The notes beneath the pieces were generated by a model that saw only the letters and a program-made list of their open reading frames with translations, had not been told where the DNA came from and did not search any database. Both the position numbers and the translations under genes were made by a program. A stretch of DNA of 45,572 bases from Rhizobium sp. GTDB taxonomy: Bacteria; Pseudomonadota; Alphaproteobacteria; Rhizobiales; Rhizobiaceae. This document shows positions 26,386-34,377 of this stretch, in pieces. The stretch spans positions 65,577-111,148 of the forward strand of contig DPXQ01000081.1 of assembly GCA_003527225.1 (NCBI GenBank), read 5' to 3'. Numbering within the stretch: the stretch's first letter is position 1; every line of letters begins with the position of its first letter.

Positions 26386-26924
26386 TGGTCAAGCTTGTCG
26401 TCGTCGGATTCTGGGTTTGCCTCGTGACGCTGGGCGCGGTCTTCTTTTCCGTGCAAATGGCGACTGCGCCCGTCGCCGATATCGGAGACAAGGCCAAGAA
26501 AGACCCGGGGCAACTTGTGCGCGGTGAACCGATCACCGTTCCGCTGATTGCCGATGGCGCCATCAAGGGCTATTTCCTCGGACGCGTTTCCTTCATGATG
26601 AACAAGGACAAGATCAAGGGCGTCGATTTGCCGATGACCGAGATCATGACCGATGAGATGTTCACCTTGCTGGTCGGCAACAAGATGGTCGACATCACGA
26701 GCATGAGCTCTTTTGATCTCACGGCATTTCGCGAAACCATAAAGACCGATCTCAACAAGCGTCTCGGTGATGGATTTGTCGAGGAGGTCATGGTCGAACA
26801 GCTGGACTACCTGTCAAAGGAAGATATTCGCGCTACCAGCGAGGGCACCAAGAAGCCGATGGGCGCGCCGGTGAAGATCGTAGAGGGCGTGAAGATCGAG
26901 GACCCCGCTCATTCCGGAAAGTGA
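26385..26924 (+). CDS. FliL-like periplasmic motor protein, MotF candidate
   Basis: A 179-residue single-span protein. A transmembrane helix at residues 2-24 (VKLVVVGFWVCLVTLGAVFFSV) is followed by a periplasmic domain. Its C-terminal part (FRETIKTDLNKRLGDGFVEEVMVEQLDYLSKEDIR) has the helix-then-strand pattern of FliL. S. meliloti has a FliL paralogue, MotF, required for stator activity; this gene, last in the flagellar cluster, is a reasonable orthologue, but I cannot confirm the locus. Its stop codon lies in a hairpin (26904-26929). Confidence 0.6.
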   Translation: MVKLVVVGFWVCLVTLGAVFFSVQMATAPVADIGDKAKKDPGQLVRGEPITVPLIADGAIKGYFLGRVSFMMNKDKIKGVDLPMTEIMTDEMFTLLVGNKMVDITSMSSFDLTAFRETIKTDLNKRLGDGFVEEVMVEQLDYLSKEDIRATSEGTKKPMGAPVKIVEGVKIEDPAHSGK

Positions 26925-26929
26925 GCGGG
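26904..26929 (+). terminator. Hairpin overlapping the stop codon at the end of the flagellar cluster
   Basis: CCCGCTCA (26904-26911) pairs with TGAGCGGG (26922-26929) around a 10-nt loop. The TGA stop is the start of the right arm. No T tract follows. The next 277 bp (26930-27206) contain no gene that I can support. Confidence 0.5.
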
Positions 26930-27206
26930 CCGCTTCAACGTGGCGGGCGCTTCCTGTCCGGTGATTAAGGCAAAATGAATTTTCGGCCGTCAAATGTAGC
27001 GGACCGTTTAAGCCGAGTTAGACGCATCGCTGATAGAAGGGGACAGAGATGTTCTTTCTATCATGTGGTTCCATGCAATTTCATCCTTCGATCGCGCCCC
27101 TCACGGCATCCGGTAGCAACTCCGTTTCGGAGTTGCGGATCTCTTCGCCATTGTCGCGTGCAAGTCTAGCCGTCTCGCGTCGGCACGGGCTCGGTATTGC
27201 GGGAGC

Positions 27207-28019
27207 TTGCACTTGGAACCGCTGAAGTTGCCTCCTGTGCCATCGGACGAGCCGCCAAGGCTTCCGATCTTCGGCTTCCCGGTCCATGACCTGACCTGGG
27301 ACGGTGCGCTGGCCTTTGTCAGCGAGCGCGCCTCCATGCCGATCGGACAGACGCATATCTCGTTCCTCAACGCCAACAATGCCAACATCATGCTCGTCGA
27401 CCAGGAATACCGCGAAATCCTGTCCGGCCACGTTGTCTTGCCCGACGGGATCGGAATGGACATGGCATCGAGATCACTGAACGGAATGCAGTTCTCGGCC
27501 AACCTGAATGGCACGGATTTCGTCCCGGCGCTTTTGACCTACATGACGACGAAGAAGCGTATCGGCCTGGTGGGAGGCCACGAAGAGGTGCTTTCGGCCA
27601 CAGCTACCCGGCTCAAGGAGCACAGTCCCTGGCACGATTTCGTCGAGATCGCCGACGGGTTCTTCGACAAGGAGGATTCCTCGGCGGTGATCGAGATCCT
27701 CGACCGGAGCGAACTCGATATCCTGCTGGTGGCGATGGGAACGCCGCTCCAGGAGAAGTGGATACACTATAATGTCGCCGCCGAGCATGCACGCGTTGTC
27801 ATGGGCGTCGGCGCCCTGTTCGATTTCGTCTCCGGCAGGGTTCCACGCGCGCCGGTCTGGGTCAGGCATCTGCGCTGCGAATGGGCGTATCGCCTGTGGA
27901 TCGAGCCCTCCCGCCTCTGGTATCGCTATGTGGTCGGAATCCCGGTCTTCCTTGTCCGGGTGATGCAATACAAATTTGCGACCCGCCGTGAGCGCACGCC
28001 GGAGACTTCCTCGCGTTGA
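27207..28019 (+). CDS. WecG/TagA/CpsF-family glycosyltransferase
   Basis: A 270-residue GT26-type enzyme. Motifs are NANNANIMLVDQEYREIL and LPDGIGMDMASR (Asp80 in PDG is the expected catalytic residue), then GGHEEVL, MGTPLQEKWI and the C-terminal basic region EWAYRLWIEPSRLWYRYVVGIPVFLVRVM that binds the membrane. Such enzymes transfer N-acetylmannosamine(uronate) or glucose-type residues from a nucleotide sugar to a lipid-linked acceptor during polysaccharide synthesis. No ATG is available: starts are TTG at 27207 or, with GGGAG 7 nt away, TTG at 27213. No other polysaccharide gene is adjacent. Confidence 0.85.
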   Translation: MHLEPLKLPPVPSDEPPRLPIFGFPVHDLTWDGALAFVSERASMPIGQTHISFLNANNANIMLVDQEYREILSGHVVLPDGIGMDMASRSLNGMQFSANLNGTDFVPALLTYMTTKKRIGLVGGHEEVLSATATRLKEHSPWHDFVEIADGFFDKEDSSAVIEILDRSELDILLVAMGTPLQEKWIHYNVAAEHARVVMGVGALFDFVSGRVPRAPVWVRHLRCEWAYRLWIEPSRLWYRYVVGIPVFLVRVMQYKFATRRERTPETSSR

Positions 28020-28164
28020 TCGCCCGGTACGAAAGTTGGCAACGCGCCGTCCCGGATTGTTCTTGCATTTGCTGCTTTTTGACACCATAGGGCGGGCACA
28101 GGCAATTCGCGTTCGCTTGCGGGCGCTAGGTTGCGCGGAAGATCGGATGTGAGGGGTGGCAGGC

Positions 28165-29064
28165 GTGACGACGGTTATTGACGGCAAGCAGGCAGCGGCT
28201 TCGGTGATCGAGGCGGTAAGATCGGCGGCATTGGATCTGGAAGCCCAGACGGGGACGAAGCCCGGGCTTGCGGTCATCATCGTGGGCAACGATCCGGCGA
28301 GTCAGACCTATGTGGCATCCAAGAGCAGGATGGCCAGGGAGTGCGGCTTCAAGTCCATCCAGCACAGCCTTCCCGAAGATGCCACCCAGCAAACGCTTAT
28401 GGCGCTGGTGGCTGACTTGAACGTGGATCCCGAAATCCATGGCGTGCTGGTGCAGCTTCCGCTGCCGAAGCATCTGGATTCGGAAAAGGTCATTCAGTCG
28501 ATCCTGCCGGAGAAGGACGTCGACGGCCTTCATGTCGTGAATGCCGGAAAGCTCGCCACGGGCGACAGCGAAACCGGACTGGTATCGTGCACACCGGCCG
28601 GCGCCATGATCCTTGTGCGTGCCATCCGTGGAACCGACCTATCCGGCCTGAACGCGCTGGTGATCGGCCGCTCCAACCTCTTCGGCAAGCCGATGGCGCA
28701 ACTGCTGCTCGCCGCCAATGCGACGGTGACAATCGGTCATTCCCGGAGCCGCGATCTGCCCGCGATTGCCCGCACGGCCGATATCCTCGTTGCCGCCGTC
28801 GGTCGTCCCGAGATGGTCAAGGCCGACTGGGTCAAGCCCGGCGCGACGGTCATCGATGTCGGCATCAATCGTATCCCGGCGCCCGAACGGGGCGAGGGCA
28901 AGACACGCCTCGTCGGTGATGTGGCCTTCGGCGAATGCGCCCCCGTTGCGGGCGCGATCTCGCCGGTGCCTGGCGGTGTCGGCCCGATGACAATCGCCAT
29001 GCTGATGGCCAATACGGTCATCGCCGCCTATCGGGCCGCCGGCAGGGCTGCGCCTAAATTCTGA
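28165..29064 (+). CDS. folD: Bifunctional methylene-THF dehydrogenase/cyclohydrolase FolD
   Basis: A 299-residue enzyme of one-carbon metabolism that interconverts 5,10-methylene-, methenyl- and 10-formyl-tetrahydrofolate with NADP. Signatures are [20 protein letters not shown] (Tyr and Lys of the YxxxK motif), [19 protein letters not shown], the Rossmann stretch [16 protein letters not shown] and the ending [14 protein letters not shown]. Start: two GTG codons are possible (28156 and 28165). The second is preferred because GAGGGG lies 8 nt upstream, but the longer form would add only three residues. It is convergent with aglR across a MITE copy. Confidence 0.93.
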   Translation: MTTVIDGKQAAASVIEAVRSAALDLEAQTGTKPGLAVIIVGNDPASQTYVASKSRMARECGFKSIQHSLPEDATQQTLMALVADLNVDPEIHGVLVQLPLPKHLDSEKVIQSILPEKDVDGLHVVNAGKLATGDSETGLVSCTPAGAMILVRAIRGTDLSGLNALVIGRSNLFGKPMAQLLLAANATVTIGHSRSRDLPAIARTADILVAAVGRPEMVKADWVKPGATVIDVGINRIPAPERGEGKTRLVGDVAFGECAPVAGAISPVPGGVGPMTIAMLMANTVIAAYRAAGRAAPKF

Positions 29065-29105
29065 TAATCCGTTTCTTCTTCGAGATTGTCGCCACAGTCG
29101 GGCTA

Positions 29106-29376
29106 GAGCATTTCCGGCCAATTCGGAGTCGTTCTGACGGAGCGATTTTGCGGCGAGATCAAGCAGGGACGCGAAGAGCATATCCGAAGATACGGTCGAG
29201 CGGCTTTGCGCCGATATTGACGCAAAAGCGCCCGTCCCTCCGGGTTTCCGATTGGCGGACACCCGATGGCGACCCGGTCTTGCCCGATGTCGGGCATCGC
29301 GCCGCGACCGGTTCACCACCGGATCGCACACGCCAATCGAGAAACAGAACCGACCCCGAATTGGCCGGAAACGCTC
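29106..29376 (+). repeat. 271-bp MITE-like element, copy 1
   Basis: The ends are 21-bp inverted repeats (29106-29126 and 29356-29376) with one mismatch, beginning GAGCATTTCC and ending GGAAACGCTC. A TA dinucleotide stands on both sides (29104-29105 and 29377-29378), as in insertions of the IS630/Tc1-mariner kind. It contains nested inverted repeats (TGCCCGA-TG-TCGGGCA at 29281-29296; GATTGGCG 29250-29257 with CGCCAATC 29331-29338) and no credible gene, so it is non-autonomous. It lies in the aglR stop codon. Copy 2 at 37142-37412 has the same length, orientation and all but 6 bases by eye. Confidence 0.85.
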
Positions 29377-30401
29377 TAGCCCGGCGCCGGGCCGGTCGAG
29401 GCGCGAATGACGAGATCGGCCTTCCAGAGCTCATGCTCGGGTGGTTGCGGTTTTGTCCGTTCGATCTGGGCGATCAGCCGTTCGGCAACGCGGATCCCGG
29501 CGGCGCGCAGCGACGAGCGCGTGGTGGTCAGCGGCACGGTGAAATGTTCCGGCTTCAGCAGTGGCAATACATCGTCATGCGCGATCAGTGAGATGTCGTG
29601 ACCGAGCCTCAGTCCGGCCGTGTTGATGGCCCTGACTGCGCCAAGCGCCAGCACGGTACTGGCGCACAGGACCGCCGTCGGCGGATCGGGGTGCCGCAGC
29701 AGTTCCGACATGCCGCGAAAGCCATGTTCGTCGGTCATCGCCGTATGCCGGGTGAGCGCGGGGGCCAGCGTTAAACCGCGGCTCTTCAACGCCGACTTTA
29801 CCCCGAGCTTGCGGCGGATTGCGAAATCCAGGTCATCCGGGCCGTTGAGCAAAGCGAAGCGGCGATGTCCGAGGTCGAGCAGCAGTTCGGCCGCGTCGCG
29901 GAAGGCGCCCTCGTTGTCGACATCCAGATAGGGGTAAGCGTCTTCCACCCCGTAGGAGCGCCCGTGCACGATGAAGGGGACGCCGAGCGATTTCGCCATG
30001 GCGATGCGCGAATCCTTCTCCCGCATATAGGCAAGGTAGTAACCGTCGACGCTGCCGCTGGCGACCAGCCAACGGATCGCCTGTTCCTCGTCCCGGGGAT
30101 GTGCAGGCATGATCACAAAATGGAAGTCGTGCTTCAGCGCCTCTTCGCTGAGGCCGCTCTGGAATTCCCCGAAATGCACGTCGGAATTGTGCCCGGGCGC
30201 CGTCGGCATGACGAGGCCGATGGAGCCGGCCTTGCCGGTTGCCAGGCGTTGTGCCGCCCTGTTGGGGCGGTAGCCAGTCTCCTCGGCCGCCTTGAGGACG
30301 CGCTTGCGCGTTTCCTCGCTGACTTCGGGATAGCCGTTCAGCGCCCGGCTGATCGTCGTTTGCGAAAGTCCGAGCAGTTCCGATAGTTGTCTTAGGTTCA
30401 C
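29376..30401 (-). CDS. aglR: LacI-family repressor of alpha-glucoside use, AglR
   Basis: A 341-residue LacI/GalR regulator. The N-terminal helix-turn-helix and hinge are NLRQLSELLGLSQTTISRALNGYPEVSEETRKRVLKAAEETGYRPN, followed by a periplasmic-binding-like sugar-sensing domain. The start is the GTG at 30401 with GGAGGA just upstream; a longer frame would add 48 residues before the DNA-binding domain. It is divergent from aglE and probably represses the operon through the palindrome at 30625-30636 until an alpha-glucoside binds. Its TAG stop is made of TA plus the first base of MITE copy 1. Confidence 0.9.
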   Translation of the reverse strand: MNLRQLSELLGLSQTTISRALNGYPEVSEETRKRVLKAAEETGYRPNRAAQRLATGKAGSIGLVMPTAPGHNSDVHFGEFQSGLSEEALKHDFHFVIMPAHPRDEEQAIRWLVASGSVDGYYLAYMREKDSRIAMAKSLGVPFIVHGRSYGVEDAYPYLDVDNEGAFRDAAELLLDLGHRRFALLNGPDDLDFAIRRKLGVKSALKSRGLTLAPALTRHTAMTDEHGFRGMSELLRHPDPPTAVLCASTVLALGAVRAINTAGLRLGHDISLIAHDDVLPLLKPEHFTVPLTTTRSSLRAAGIRVAERLIAQIERTKPQPPEHELWKADLVIRASTGPAPG

Positions 30402-30587
30402 TTTCCTCCACCCTCCCTGGCGCAATGGACAACCGGAGATCGTTCCATTTCCCTTGTCGGCCAGTGCGTTGAGCCTATTTAGCAGCAGGCGGAATGCAGA
30501 CAAACAGGAAAATGACAAAGCAGGCTGCATATGCTTAAATCTCAACCAGAAGGTGGATTCCCTTCGTGGCAGGCGTCAGAAAATTGC

Positions 30588-30636
30588 TTGACTCTCTTTC
30601 TCGCAGAGTGAAATGAGGTTGAGTCAAAGCGCTTTG
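30588..30636 (+). promoter_or_regulatory. aglE promoter region with LacI-type operator
   Basis: A perfect 12-bp palindrome CAAAGCGCTTTG at 30625-30636 matches the general LacI/GalR operator pattern with a central CG. About 30 bp upstream is TTGACT (30588-30593), a possible -35 box; AAATGA or TGAAAT near 30609-30616 may be the -10. The operator would then overlap the transcription start, which fits repression by AglR. The region 30402-30706 holds no gene. Confidence 0.65.
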
Positions 30637-30706
30637 GATGGCCCGCTTTCTTAAGTTTGGCCCGGCGGGATCAACCGGTCGGAAAATGTGATGGGAGGTA
30701 AATCAT

Positions 30707-32062
30707 ATGAAAAGAACCTTTATTCTGAGCGTGGCTGCCTTGGCCTTGCTGACTGCTTCCGCAGGCGCTGCGGACCTGAAGTTCGCCCCCGGAGAGGATT
30801 CCAGGTTCACCTGGTCGAGCTACGAGGAATTCAAGAAGTCCCATGACCTGAGCGGGCAGACAGTATCGATCTTCGGCCCGTGGCTCGGTCCGGACAGGGA
30901 TCTCTTCTTGAGCGTGCTGGCCTATTTTGAAGAGGCGACCGGCGCCAAGGTCGAGTATGCCGGTTCGGACTCCTTCGAACAGCAGATCGTCATCGATACG
31001 CAGGCCGGGAGTGCTGCCAACATCGCTGTCTTCCCGCAGCCTGGCCTCGCGGCCGACCTCGCTTCCAAGGGGCTCCTGACGCCGCTCAAGACGGAAGTCG
31101 CCGATTGGCTCAAGGAAAATTATGCCGCTGGCCAATCCTGGGTCGACCTCGGGACGTACAAGGACAAGGCCGGTAATTCGACTTTCTTCGCCTTCCCGTA
31201 CAAGGCCGACCTGAAGTCGCTGGTTTGGTACGTGCCTGAGAACTTCGAGGACGCAGGCTACAAGGTTCCGGAAACCATGGAAGACCTCAAGGCGCTGACG
31301 GAGAAGATCGTCGCCGACGGCGGCACGCCGTGGTGCATCGGTCTGGGTTCGGGTGCCGCGACCGGCTGGCCGGCGACCGACTGGGTTGAAGACATGATGC
31401 TGCGCACGGCCGACCCGGCCACCTACGACAAGTGGGTCAGCAACGAAATCCCCTTCACTGACCCCGCCGTCGTCACCGCGATCGACGAATTCGGCTGGTT
31501 CGCCAAGACCGACAAGTTCGCCGATGGCGGAACGGCAGGCGTCGCCTCAACCGACTTCCGCGATAGCCCCAAGGGCCTCTTCACCTCGCCGCCGAAATGC
31601 TACATGCACCACATGGCATCGTTCATCTCGTCCTTCTTCCCCGAAGGAACGGAACTGGGCGTGGATGCCGATTTCTTCTACTTCCCGGCTTATAAGGGCA
31701 AGGATCTCGGCAAGCCCGTTCTCGGCGCCGGCACATTGTTTGCCATCACCAAGGACAGTCCGATCGCCCATGCTTTCATCGAGTTCCTGCAGACCCCGAT
31801 CGCTCATGAGATCTGGATGGCCCAGTCCGGGCTCCTGACGCCGTTCAAGGGCGCCAATCCGGAAGCCTATGCCAATGAGACGCTCAAGAAGCAGGGCGAA
31901 ATCCTGACCAGCGCGACCACCTTCCGCTTCGATGGTTCGGACCTGATGCCCGGCAAGATCGGTGCCGGTGCGTTCTGGACCGGAATGGTGGACTATGTCG
32001 GCGGGAAGTCTGCGGCCGATGTTGCCGCAGACATTCAGAAGTCCTGGGACGCCCTCAAGTAA
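30707..32062 (+). CDS. aglE: Alpha-glucoside ABC transporter, substrate-binding protein AglE
   Basis: A 451-residue periplasmic binding protein of the extracellular solute-binding family 1. A signal peptide (MKRTFILSVAALALLTASAGA) is cleaved before ADLKFAPGED. The mature part has the two-lobe fold motifs, including VSIFGPWLGPDRDLF and PETMEDLKALTEKIVADGGTPWCIGLGSG. In S. meliloti AglE binds sucrose, maltose and trehalose-type alpha-glucosides; the full aglREFGAK order here supports the name. It is followed by a stable hairpin, which often raises the level of binding-protein mRNA over the permease genes. Confidence 0.92.
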   Translation: MKRTFILSVAALALLTASAGAADLKFAPGEDSRFTWSSYEEFKKSHDLSGQTVSIFGPWLGPDRDLFLSVLAYFEEATGAKVEYAGSDSFEQQIVIDTQAGSAANIAVFPQPGLAADLASKGLLTPLKTEVADWLKENYAAGQSWVDLGTYKDKAGNSTFFAFPYKADLKSLVWYVPENFEDAGYKVPETMEDLKALTEKIVADGGTPWCIGLGSGAATGWPATDWVEDMMLRTADPATYDKWVSNEIPFTDPAVVTAIDEFGWFAKTDKFADGGTAGVASTDFRDSPKGLFTSPPKCYMHHMASFISSFFPEGTELGVDADFFYFPAYKGKDLGKPVLGAGTLFAITKDSPIAHAFIEFLQTPIAHEIWMAQSGLLTPFKGANPEAYANETLKKQGEILTSATTFRFDGSDLMPGKIGAGAFWTGMVDYVGGKSAADVAADIQKSWDALK

Positions 32063-32083
32063 GCAAGCATAGCATAACGGGAT

Positions 32084-32107
32084 TGCCGGACCACATCAGG
32101 TCCGGCA
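32084..32107 (+). terminator. Intercistronic hairpin between aglE and aglF
   Basis: A perfect 9-bp stem, TGCCGGACC / GGTCCGGCA, with a 6-nt loop, 22 bp after the aglE stop. No T tract, so it is probably a stabiliser or partial terminator that gives more binding protein than permease. Confidence 0.6.
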
Positions 32108-32176
32108 GTCTGTGCCGGCATGCTTGCCGTTGATCCCGGGACAAACCGGGGCGTGAGGTCAAGGGAGGGGTAGTCT

Positions 32177-33187
32177 GTGGAACAGTTGGCTTACGCGTTG
32201 TTGACGATCGTTCTCGGGGTTTTGGGAGCGATCGGCTATTTTTACGGCTCGAACCTGCTGCTCGACCGTATCTTCCCGGCGCAGATCGAGGATACGGCTC
32301 GCGCCTCGCGCAATCTTCGCAGGGCCAACATGGTGCGACCTTGGCTGTTCCTTGGCCCCGCCCTGATCTCCCTTTCCATTTATCTCGTCTATCCGGTCTT
32401 TTCCTCAGTTGCCTACTCGGTGTTCGACCGCTCGGGCACTCGTTTCGTGGGCCTGTCCAACTATCGCTGGATGTTCTTCGACCGCGAATTCCGCGAGTCG
32501 ATCTTCAACAACATGCTGTGGCTGCTCGTCGTTCCTGCCGCTTCCACGCTGTTCGGCCTGATCATTGCAGCGCTCACCGACCGTATCTGGTGGGGAAACA
32601 TCGCCAAGTCACTGATCTTCATGCCGATGGCAATCTCGTTTGTAGGCGCCTCGGTGATCTGGAAATTCGTTTATGACTACCGCGGCGAAGGCAGCGAGCA
32701 GATTGGCATCCTCAATGCGATTGTCGTCTATTTCGGCGGCGATCCGCAGATATGGATCGCACTGCCCTTCTGGAACAATTTCTTCCTGATGGCCATTCTC
32801 GTCTGGATTCAGACCGGTTTCGCGATGGTGCTCCTGTCGGCGGCACTGCGCGGCATTCCGGAGGAAACGATCGAAGCGGCCGTGATCGACGGGGCCAATC
32901 CGTTCCAGATTTTCATGAAGATCAAGGTGCCGCAAATGTGGAGCACGATCGCCGTTGTCTGGACGACGATCACCATTCTCGTCCTCAAGGTTTTCGACAT
33001 CGTTCTCGCCATGACAAACGGGCAATGGAACACGCAGGTTCTCGCCAATCTCATGTTCGACTGGATGTTCAGGGGCGGTGGCGACTTCGGGCGCGGCGCG
33101 TCCATCGCTGTCGTCATCATGGTGCTGGTGGTCCCGATCATGATCTGGAACATCCGCAACGCGCGCCGGGAAATGGAAGGACGCTGA
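32177..33187 (+). CDS. aglF: Alpha-glucoside ABC transporter, permease AglF
   Basis: A 336-residue inner-membrane permease of the MalF-type binding-protein-dependent family. Helices occur at residues 5-25, 55-75 and onward. The EAA loop is ALRGIPEETIEAAVIDGANPFQIFMKIKVPQM (near residues 225-255), the contact site for the ATPase AglK. The start is GTG with AAGGGAGGGG upstream. It ends 1 bp before aglG. Confidence 0.92.
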   Translation: MEQLAYALLTIVLGVLGAIGYFYGSNLLLDRIFPAQIEDTARASRNLRRANMVRPWLFLGPALISLSIYLVYPVFSSVAYSVFDRSGTRFVGLSNYRWMFFDREFRESIFNNMLWLLVVPAASTLFGLIIAALTDRIWWGNIAKSLIFMPMAISFVGASVIWKFVYDYRGEGSEQIGILNAIVVYFGGDPQIWIALPFWNNFFLMAILVWIQTGFAMVLLSAALRGIPEETIEAAVIDGANPFQIFMKIKVPQMWSTIAVVWTTITILVLKVFDIVLAMTNGQWNTQVLANLMFDWMFRGGGDFGRGASIAVVIMVLVVPIMIWNIRNARREMEGR

Positions 33188-33188
33188 T

Positions 33189-34334
33189 ATGCGCAAGAGT
33201 ACACGGTCGCCTCTGACCTGGTTCGTCCATCTTTCCGTTCTCTTCCTCGTCGTTCTCTGGACCTTGCCGACGGCCGGGCTTTTCATCACGGCAATTCGCG
33301 ACAAGGATCAGATCGTCGCGTCAGGTTGGTGGACGGCGCTCTCCACCTCGACGCAGAACGTCATCTACCGTGCTCCGGCGGCCGACAAGCAGGTCGAAGA
33401 GAACGGAGTCTACGTCATTTCCGGGAACGTCCTGGAAGGTGGCAAGGGCGGTATCAGCGCCTTCGGAACCGATAGCCGCACGCCCGGTGCATACTCGACC
33501 GGCACGACCGTGGATCTCGCCGATGGAGCGCAACTGACGGTCGCCGACGATGGCGCATTCCGCATCACCTCGCCGACCCCGTTCGAAAACAAACGCGGCA
33601 TGCGTATCTTCTACACGGCCGAGATACCGCCGCGCTTCACGCTGGAGAACTATCGGAACGTCCTGTCCGCCGAGGGGATCGGCCAGTCGTTCCTGAACTC
33701 GCTGACGGTTGCCGTTCCTTCGACCGTCATTCCTATTCTGGTTGCCGCCTTCGCGGCCTATGCCCTTGCCTGGATGAAATTCCCCGGACGTGCCTTGATC
33801 CTTGCTGTCATCGTCGGCCTGCTCGTCGTACCCCTGCAAATGTCGCTGATCCCGCTCCTGCAGATGTACAACAAGATCGGCGCCTTCTTTGGTGTCCCGG
33901 CCAAGACTTATCTCGGCATCTGGCTGGCGCATATGGGCTTCGGGCTTCCGCTCGCAATCTATCTCCTGCGGAACTATATTGCCGGATTGCCGCGGGAAAT
34001 CATGGAGTCCGCGCGCGTCGACGGCGCCAGCGATTTCACGATCTTCGTCAAGATCGTGTTGCCTCTCTCCTATCCGGCTCTCGCCTCGTTTGCGATTTTC
34101 CAATTCCTCTGGACCTGGAATGACTTGCTCGTCGCCACGGTGTTCCTCGGCAACAGCGAAGAGACGATCGTGCTGACCGGGCGCCTTCGCGAACTGCTCG
34201 GCTCGCGCGGCGGCAATTGGGAGATACTCACGTCTTCCGCCTTCATTACCATCATCGTCCCGCTTCTCGTGTTCTTCACCCTGCAACGCTACCTCGTTCG
34301 CGGCCTTCTCGCGGGCTCGGTCAAGGGCGGCTGA
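33189..34334 (+). CDS. aglG: Alpha-glucoside ABC transporter, permease AglG
   Basis: A 381-residue MalG-type permease. After the first helix (residues 9-36) comes a periplasmic insert of about 110 residues (about 45-155) rich in Gly, Thr and Asp. The remaining five helices follow, with the EAA loop LPREIMESARVDGASDFTIFVKIVLPLSYPAL. The insert is large for the MalG family but is, from memory, a feature of AglG proteins. It pairs with AglF. Confidence 0.92.
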   Translation: MRKSTRSPLTWFVHLSVLFLVVLWTLPTAGLFITAIRDKDQIVASGWWTALSTSTQNVIYRAPAADKQVEENGVYVISGNVLEGGKGGISAFGTDSRTPGAYSTGTTVDLADGAQLTVADDGAFRITSPTPFENKRGMRIFYTAEIPPRFTLENYRNVLSAEGIGQSFLNSLTVAVPSTVIPILVAAFAAYALAWMKFPGRALILAVIVGLLVVPLQMSLIPLLQMYNKIGAFFGVPAKTYLGIWLAHMGFGLPLAIYLLRNYIAGLPREIMESARVDGASDFTIFVKIVLPLSYPALASFAIFQFLWTWNDLLVATVFLGNSEETIVLTGRLRELLGSRGGNWEILTSSAFITIIVPLLVFFTLQRYLVRGLLAGSVKGG

Positions 34335-34377
34335 GGCCCGGCGAGTGACATCTGATTTTCTTCGACAAGGAACAAGC

